DNA of 8,892 nucleotides, taken from NCBI GenBank assembly GCA_964450835.1, contig CAYVEQ010000056.1:1-8892 (forward strand), in the 5' to 3' direction. Below, piece after piece: positions 5,537-8,892 of the stretch. Origin of the DNA: Caccocola sp964450835. Lineage in GTDB: Bacteria; Synergistota; Synergistia; Synergistales; Synergistaceae. The translations under genes and the position numbers were made by a program. The notes beneath the pieces are model-generated. The model worked only from the letters and a program-made list of their open reading frames with translations. It made no database searches and was not told the DNA's origin. The first letter of the stretch is position 1; each line of letters begins with the position of its first letter.

Positions 5537-7030
5537 ATGGAAACTCTCAATTATGACGTACTGAAACGCTCCGGCTACAAAGGCTATATCCTTGAAAAGG
5601 CTCCGGAGAAGATACTGCAGTTCGGCGAAGGCAACTTCCTGCGCGCCTTCGTCGACTACTGGTTTGACGTGTCGAACGAAAAAGCCGGATGGAACGGAAA
5701 GGCTCTCCTCGTTCAGCCGATAGCGCCGGGGCTGGCGAAGCAGATCAACGAGCAGGAAGGGCTCTACACGCTTTACCTGCGCGGCCGCGAGAACGGCGAG
5801 AAAGTCGACCGCAAGCGCGTCATCTCCTCCGTGAGCCGCTGCGTCAACCCGTACGAGGAAGAGGGCTACGCCGCGGTGATGGAGGCGGCGGTGTCGGACG
5901 ACCTAGAATACGTCATATCAAACACCACCGAGGCTGGAATAGTTTACGACCCCGCCTGCGGCAAAGACGACCGCCCGCCCTCGTCATTCCCGGCGAAGCT
6001 GACACAGGTTCTTTACGCGCGCTGGAAGGCCGGCAAAAAGCCCGTCGTCATATTGTCATGCGAGCTCATTGACAACAACGGCAAAGAGCTTGAAAAATGC
6101 GTCCGCAAATACATCGCGCAGTGGGGGCTTGAGGAGGCGTTCGCTTCGTGGTGCGGCGAGTGCCTTTTCTGCTCAACGCTCGTCGACCGCATTGTGCCGG
6201 GACGCGTGAAAGACCCGGAGGAGGCCCTGCGCCTTGAAGCCGAAAACGGCTACCGCGACAACCTCACAGACGTCGGCGAGATATTCGGCGTATGGAACAT
6301 CGAAGGCCCCGCGTGGCTCGAAGAGAAGCTGCCCTTCAAGAAAGCTGGGCTCGGCGGCTGCGTCGTCGTCCCCGACGTCACGCCCTACAAAAAACGCAAA
6401 GTGCGCATACTGAACGGCGCGCACACAGGCTTCTCCCTCGGCGCATATCTCGCGGGCTTCGACATCGTCCGCGACTGTATGCAGGACGACACGGTCAGGG
6501 GCTTTATGAACAAAATGCTCCACGAAGAGATAATACCGACGCTGCCGCTCGACAAAAAAGATCTTGAGGGGTTCGCAGCGGCCGTGCAGGACCGCTTCAA
6601 CAACCCCTTCGTGAATCACGAGCTGCTGAGCATCTCTCTTAACTCCACCGCCAAGTGGAAGGCGCGCAACCTGCCGAGCCTGCTCGAATACATCGGGCTG
6701 AACGGGAAACTCCCCGCCTGTCTCGTGACGAGTCTCGCCGCTTACATAGCGTTCTACTCGAACGACGTGCGCGACCTGGATGACAAGAGGCTGCTCTGCC
6801 GCCGCCCGAAGGGAAACGAATACAGCGTCAGCGACGACCGCTGGGCGCTCGAATTCTACTGGGCGCACAGAAACGACGGCGCCGAGGAGCTCGCGCGCGC
6901 CGTCCTCTCAAATAAACAGATGTGGGACCGCGACCTGACGGAGATAGCGGGCCTTGAAGATGCCGTGGCGTCGGCGCTGAAAAAAATACGCGCCGGGGGA
7001 GCGAAGGCGGCTTTCGCGGCCTGCCTGTAA
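5537..7030 (+). CDS. uxaB: Tagaturonate reductase (altronate oxidoreductase)
   Basis: This 497-residue cytoplasmic enzyme reduces D-tagaturonate to D-altronate with NADH in the galacturonate/L-galactonate branch leading to KDG. It belongs to the long-chain mannitol dehydrogenase family. The nucleotide-binding motif QFGEGNFLRAFVD is at 28-40, SNTTEAG at 128-134, CELIDNNG at 175-182 and FCSTLVDRIVPG at 211-222. The catalytic signature K-x4-N-x2-H is intact as K288, N293 and H296 within RKVRILNGAHT. The remembered E. coli UxaB sequence (about 483 residues) matches through all these blocks and in the C-terminal NPF-HELLSISLN region, which favours it over the paralogous fructuronate reductase UxuB or mannitol dehydrogenase. 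A loop around 411-433 (DLDDKRLLCRRPKGNEY) differs from E. coli. The stop is 12 nt before uxaA, so the two are transcribed together and probably translationally linked. Confidence 0.95.
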   Translation: METLNYDVLKRSGYKGYILEKAPEKILQFGEGNFLRAFVDYWFDVSNEKAGWNGKALLVQPIAPGLAKQINEQEGLYTLYLRGRENGEKVDRKRVISSVSRCVNPYEEEGYAAVMEAAVSDDLEYVISNTTEAGIVYDPACGKDDRPPSSFPAKLTQVLYARWKAGKKPVVILSCELIDNNGKELEKCVRKYIAQWGLEEAFASWCGECLFCSTLVDRIVPGRVKDPEEALRLEAENGYRDNLTDVGEIFGVWNIEGPAWLEEKLPFKKAGLGGCVVVPDVTPYKKRKVRILNGAHTGFSLGAYLAGFDIVRDCMQDDTVRGFMNKMLHEEIIPTLPLDKKDLEGFAAAVQDRFNNPFVNHELLSISLNSTAKWKARNLPSLLEYIGLNGKLPACLVTSLAAYIAFYSNDVRDLDDKRLLCRRPKGNEYSVSDDRWALEFYWAHRNDGAEELARAVLSNKQMWDRDLTEIAGLEDAVASALKKIRAGGAKAAFAACL

Positions 7031-7042
7031 AGGGAGCGCTTT

Positions 7043-8524
7043 ATGACAAAGCTGATCAAAATCAACCCCCGCGACAACGTGGCCGTCGCGCTGCAACCTC
7101 TTGCCAGGGGCGAGAACATCTGCGAGGCAGGCGCGGCAGTAGCCGCCGCCGAAGAAATTCCGCAGGGGCACAAAATCGCTCTTGCGGCTATCGGCGCAGG
7201 CGAGTCCGTAATAAAATACGGCTTCCCTATAGGGAGGGCGACGGCGGATATAGCCCCGGGCATGTGGGTGCACACGCATAATATGCGCACGAACCTTTCG
7301 GGCGAAGAGGAATATTCATACGAGCCGTCCGTCCCCCAAGTCGCGCACGCGGAGCCGGAGAGCTTCATGGGTTTCCGCCGCGGGGACGGAAGAATCGCTG
7401 TGCGCAACGAGATATGGATAATCCCGACAGTCGGCTGCGTCAACGACGTGGCGAAAAAACTGGCCGCGGACAATCAGGATCTCGTGAAAGGAAGCGTCGA
7501 GGGGCTGTACGCCTTCACGCACCCCTACGGCTGCAGCCAGACCGGAGCCGACCACGCGCAGACAAGAAAACTGCTCGCAGCGCTGGCGCGCCACCCGAAC
7601 GCGGGGGCCGTGCTCGTCCTTGCCCTCGGCTGCGAGAACCTGCAGCACGATCAGTTCGTCGCGGAGCTCGGCGGCTACGACCCTAAGCGCGTAAAATTCC
7701 TCACCTGCCAGGATGTCGACGACGAGTTCGCCGAGGGGCGCGCTCTTCTTGAAGAATGCGCAGCCTACGCGGCGGGATTCAGGCGCGAGCCGGTACCGGC
7801 GTCGGGCCTCGTAATCGGCATGAAATGCGGCGGCTCGGACGGCCTTTCCGGCGTGACGGCGAACCCGACGGTCGGCCTCTTCAGCGACATGATGATAGCG
7901 CGCGGAGGCAGCACCGTGCTGACAGAGGTGCCGGAGATGTTCGGCGCCGAGGGAATGCTCCTGAGCCGCTGCGTCAGCCGCGAGGTATTCGACAAAGCCG
8001 CAGCCATGCTGAACGGTTTCAAAGACTATTTCATAAGCCACAACGAGACAGTCTACGAAAACCCGTCGCCCGGCAACAAAAAAGGCGGCATCACCACGCT
8101 TGAGGACAAATCCTGCGGCTGCGTCCAGAAAGGCGGCTCGGCTCCGATCGCGGATGTCATAGGCTACGGTGAGGCGGTCACAACGCGCGGTCTGAATATG
8201 CTCTACGGCCCGGGCAACGACCTTGTCTCGGCCACGGCGATGACGGCGGCGGGCGCCCACATAATCCTCTTCACCACGGGACGCGGGACGCCCTTCGGCG
8301 CTCCGGTTCCGACCGTAAAGATAGCGAGCAACAGCCGGCTGGCCGCAAAAAAATCAGGCTGGATAGATTTCGACGCGGGCCCCGTCGCCGACGGAGAGCC
8401 GATCCCGAGCGCCGCGCGGCGGCTCTTTGACCTCGTGCTCCGCGTCGCCGGGGGCGAACTTACGAAAAGCGAAAGAATGGGATTCCGCGAGATTGCCATA
8501 TTCAAAGGCGGAGTAACGCTCTGA
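7043..8524 (+). CDS. uxaA: Altronate dehydratase
   Basis: This 493-residue cytoplasmic enzyme dehydrates D-altronate to 2-keto-3-deoxy-D-gluconate, using Fe(II)/Mn(II) in characterised members. The N-terminal SAF domain (about 8-82) carries GHKIAL (42-47), VIKYGFPIG (56-64) and HTHN (77-80). The UxaA/GarD core follows, with RNEIWIIPTVGCVN (121-134), THPYGCSQ (159-166), LALGCEN (193-199), CGGSDGLSG (262-270), TEVPEMFGAE (294-303), YENPSPGNKKGGITTLEDKS (338-357) and FTTGRGTP (410-417). The remembered E. coli UxaA sequence is nearly collinear end to end, including the FKGGVTL terminus. Galactarate dehydratase GarD is a longer relative and fits less well beside uxaB. AGGGAG (7031-7036) lies 6 nt before the ATG. 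It is the last gene of the operon, with a strong terminator 50 nt after its stop. Confidence 0.95.
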   Translation: MTKLIKINPRDNVAVALQPLARGENICEAGAAVAAAEEIPQGHKIALAAIGAGESVIKYGFPIGRATADIAPGMWVHTHNMRTNLSGEEEYSYEPSVPQVAHAEPESFMGFRRGDGRIAVRNEIWIIPTVGCVNDVAKKLAADNQDLVKGSVEGLYAFTHPYGCSQTGADHAQTRKLLAALARHPNAGAVLVLALGCENLQHDQFVAELGGYDPKRVKFLTCQDVDDEFAEGRALLEECAAYAAGFRREPVPASGLVIGMKCGGSDGLSGVTANPTVGLFSDMMIARGGSTVLTEVPEMFGAEGMLLSRCVSREVFDKAAAMLNGFKDYFISHNETVYENPSPGNKKGGITTLEDKSCGCVQKGGSAPIADVIGYGEAVTTRGLNMLYGPGNDLVSATAMTAAGAHIILFTTGRGTPFGAPVPTVKIASNSRLAAKKSGWIDFDAGPVADGEPIPSAARRLFDLVLRVAGGELTKSERMGFREIAIFKGGVTL

Positions 8525-8537
8525 AAAACGACAGACC

Positions 8538-8574
8538 GCAGCGTAAAGCTGCTGGCATCAGCTAAAAAAGCAGC
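8538..8574 (+). other. Alternative stem-loops just after uxaA
   Basis: GCTGC at 8548-8552 can pair with GCAGC at 8538-8542 (5-nt loop GTAAA) or with a second GCAGC at 8570-8574. The second pairing overlaps the first base of the following terminator stem. No gene is seen in the 8525-8736 interval, which otherwise holds the terminator, a CGCGCG palindrome (8606-8611 with 8616-8621, loop CTAA) and a promoter. Confidence 0.35.
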
Positions 8575-8603
8575 GGGCATCGCGAAAGCGGCGCCCGTTT
8601 TTT
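8574..8603 (+). terminator. Rho-independent terminator of the operon
   Basis: The stem consists of CGGGC (8574-8578) paired with GCCCG (8593-8597), an A-C mismatch and a T-G wobble, then CGC (8581-8583) paired with GCG (8588-8590), closed by a GAAA tetraloop (8584-8587). Six Ts follow at 8598-8603. This is the strongest intrinsic terminator in the window and marks the end of the cluster. Confidence 0.88.
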
Positions 8604-8698
8604 CGCGCGCGCTAACGCGCGTGAATTCCGCGAAGCGCGCCCGCACGCCGAGGACGCTTTTTGTTGCCTTGTCGTCGCGCGGGGTCGATGTTGCGGGC

Positions 8699-8711
8699 TA
8701 TAATAGAAAGC
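8699..8711 (+). promoter_or_regulatory. Promoter of the downstream exported-protein gene (-10 box)
   Basis: A perfect TATAAT lies at 8699-8704, 32 nt before the ATG at 8737, with an expected start near 8711. No good -35 hexamer is found at 16-18 nt upstream (the DNA there is GCGCG-rich), nor an extended -10 TG. The promoter may therefore be weak or activator-dependent. Its place directly after a terminator supports a new transcription unit. Confidence 0.55.
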
Positions 8712-8736
8712 GGAGATTTCGTAAAGGAGGCGCGAG

Positions 8737-8892
8737 ATGAAAGTCACGGCAAAAATTTTCGCTGCGTTTTGCTTCGCGCTCTCCGCACCGCTTTGCGCTG
8801 AAGCAGCGCGGCTTACAATAGAGATACCCTCAGTGACGGAAACCGTGTTTGAGTCGGGGCGCGATTTCTACGTGGCGGGGAAGATTGACCGC
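8737..8892 (+). CDS. Exported protein of unknown function, N-terminus only
   Basis: Only the first 52 codons are in the window; the gene runs off the right edge. AAAGGAGG (8723-8730) lies 6 nt before the ATG, an excellent ribosome site. The protein begins MKVTAKIFAAFCFALSAP, a signal peptide with a short basic start, a hydrophobic core and a likely signal peptidase I site near AEA-A (about residue 23-24). The cysteine at 20 is not in a proper lipobox. The mature start (RLTIEIPSVTETVFESGRDFYVAGKI) looks like a beta-rich domain, but I do not recognise the family. It has its own promoter after the operon terminator, so nothing links it to sugar-acid catabolism. Confidence 0.7.
   Translation, partial: MKVTAKIFAAFCFALSAPLCAEAARLTIEIPSVTETVFESGRDFYVAGKIDR

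Noticed and set aside
5528..5539. GTG start for uxaB, three codons upstream
   Set aside because: The GTG is part of the GAGGTG ribosome site; the ATG at 5537 has the right spacing and family N-terminus.
7316..8260. Long minus-strand open frame (314 codons) opposite uxaA
   Set aside because: It is low-complexity, rich in A, R, H and V, and opposite a gene matched end to end with altronate dehydratase; a codon-bias shadow.
1..8892. CRISPR arrays, tRNA/rRNA genes, transposases, phage or defence genes
   Set aside because: None seen on either strand; all intergenic space is short and the genes form one metabolic operon.

Overview
The window carries one co-directional (+ strand) catabolic cluster of seven genes with short gaps, followed by a strong terminator and the start of an unrelated secreted-protein gene. 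The DNA is GC-rich, with strong ribosome-binding sites. There is no 16S rRNA or other phylogenetic marker. TRAP uptake, a LarA-type protein and uronate-pathway enzymes in one operon suggest a fermentative anaerobe. Synergistota (Cloacibacillus/Synergistes-like) is my best guess from general impression only; a Gram-negative envelope is consistent with the TRAP system and the signal peptides.

Layout: a 64-nt leader (1-64); a LarA-family (DUF2088) nickel-pincer racemase/epimerase homologue (65-1348); a 143-nt gap with an operator-like palindrome and weak promoter candidates; a zinc-dependent medium-chain dehydrogenase resembling L-galactonate 5-dehydrogenase LgoD (1492-2517); a TRAP substrate-binding protein (2558-3577); a stem-loop (3615-3647); the TRAP small and large permeases, overlapping by 4 nt (3678-4178, 4175-5464); a perfect stem-loop terminator/attenuator (5485-5516); tagaturonate reductase uxaB (5537-7030); altronate dehydratase uxaA (7043-8524); a rho-independent terminator (8574-8603); a promoter with a perfect TATAAT (8699-8704); and the first 52 codons of an exported protein (8737-8892).

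How they fit together: UxaB and UxaA are unambiguous. They take D-tagaturonate to D-altronate and then to 2-keto-3-deoxy-D-gluconate (KDG). The isomerase UxaC, which makes tagaturonate from galacturonate, is not in the window. The zinc dehydrogenase in front could make tagaturonate by oxidising L-galactonate at C5, as LgoD does in E. coli. The TRAP system would import the acid. The LarA homologue keeps the residues that hold the nickel-pincer cofactor and do acid/base chemistry, so it could invert C2 of an incoming aldonate, for example L-talonate to L-galactonate or D-allonate to D-altronate. This gives a coherent but unproven scheme: import, C2 epimerisation, C5 oxidation, reduction and dehydration to KDG. 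KDG kinase/aldolase, the NPN cofactor genes larB/larC/larE and a regulator would have to lie elsewhere.
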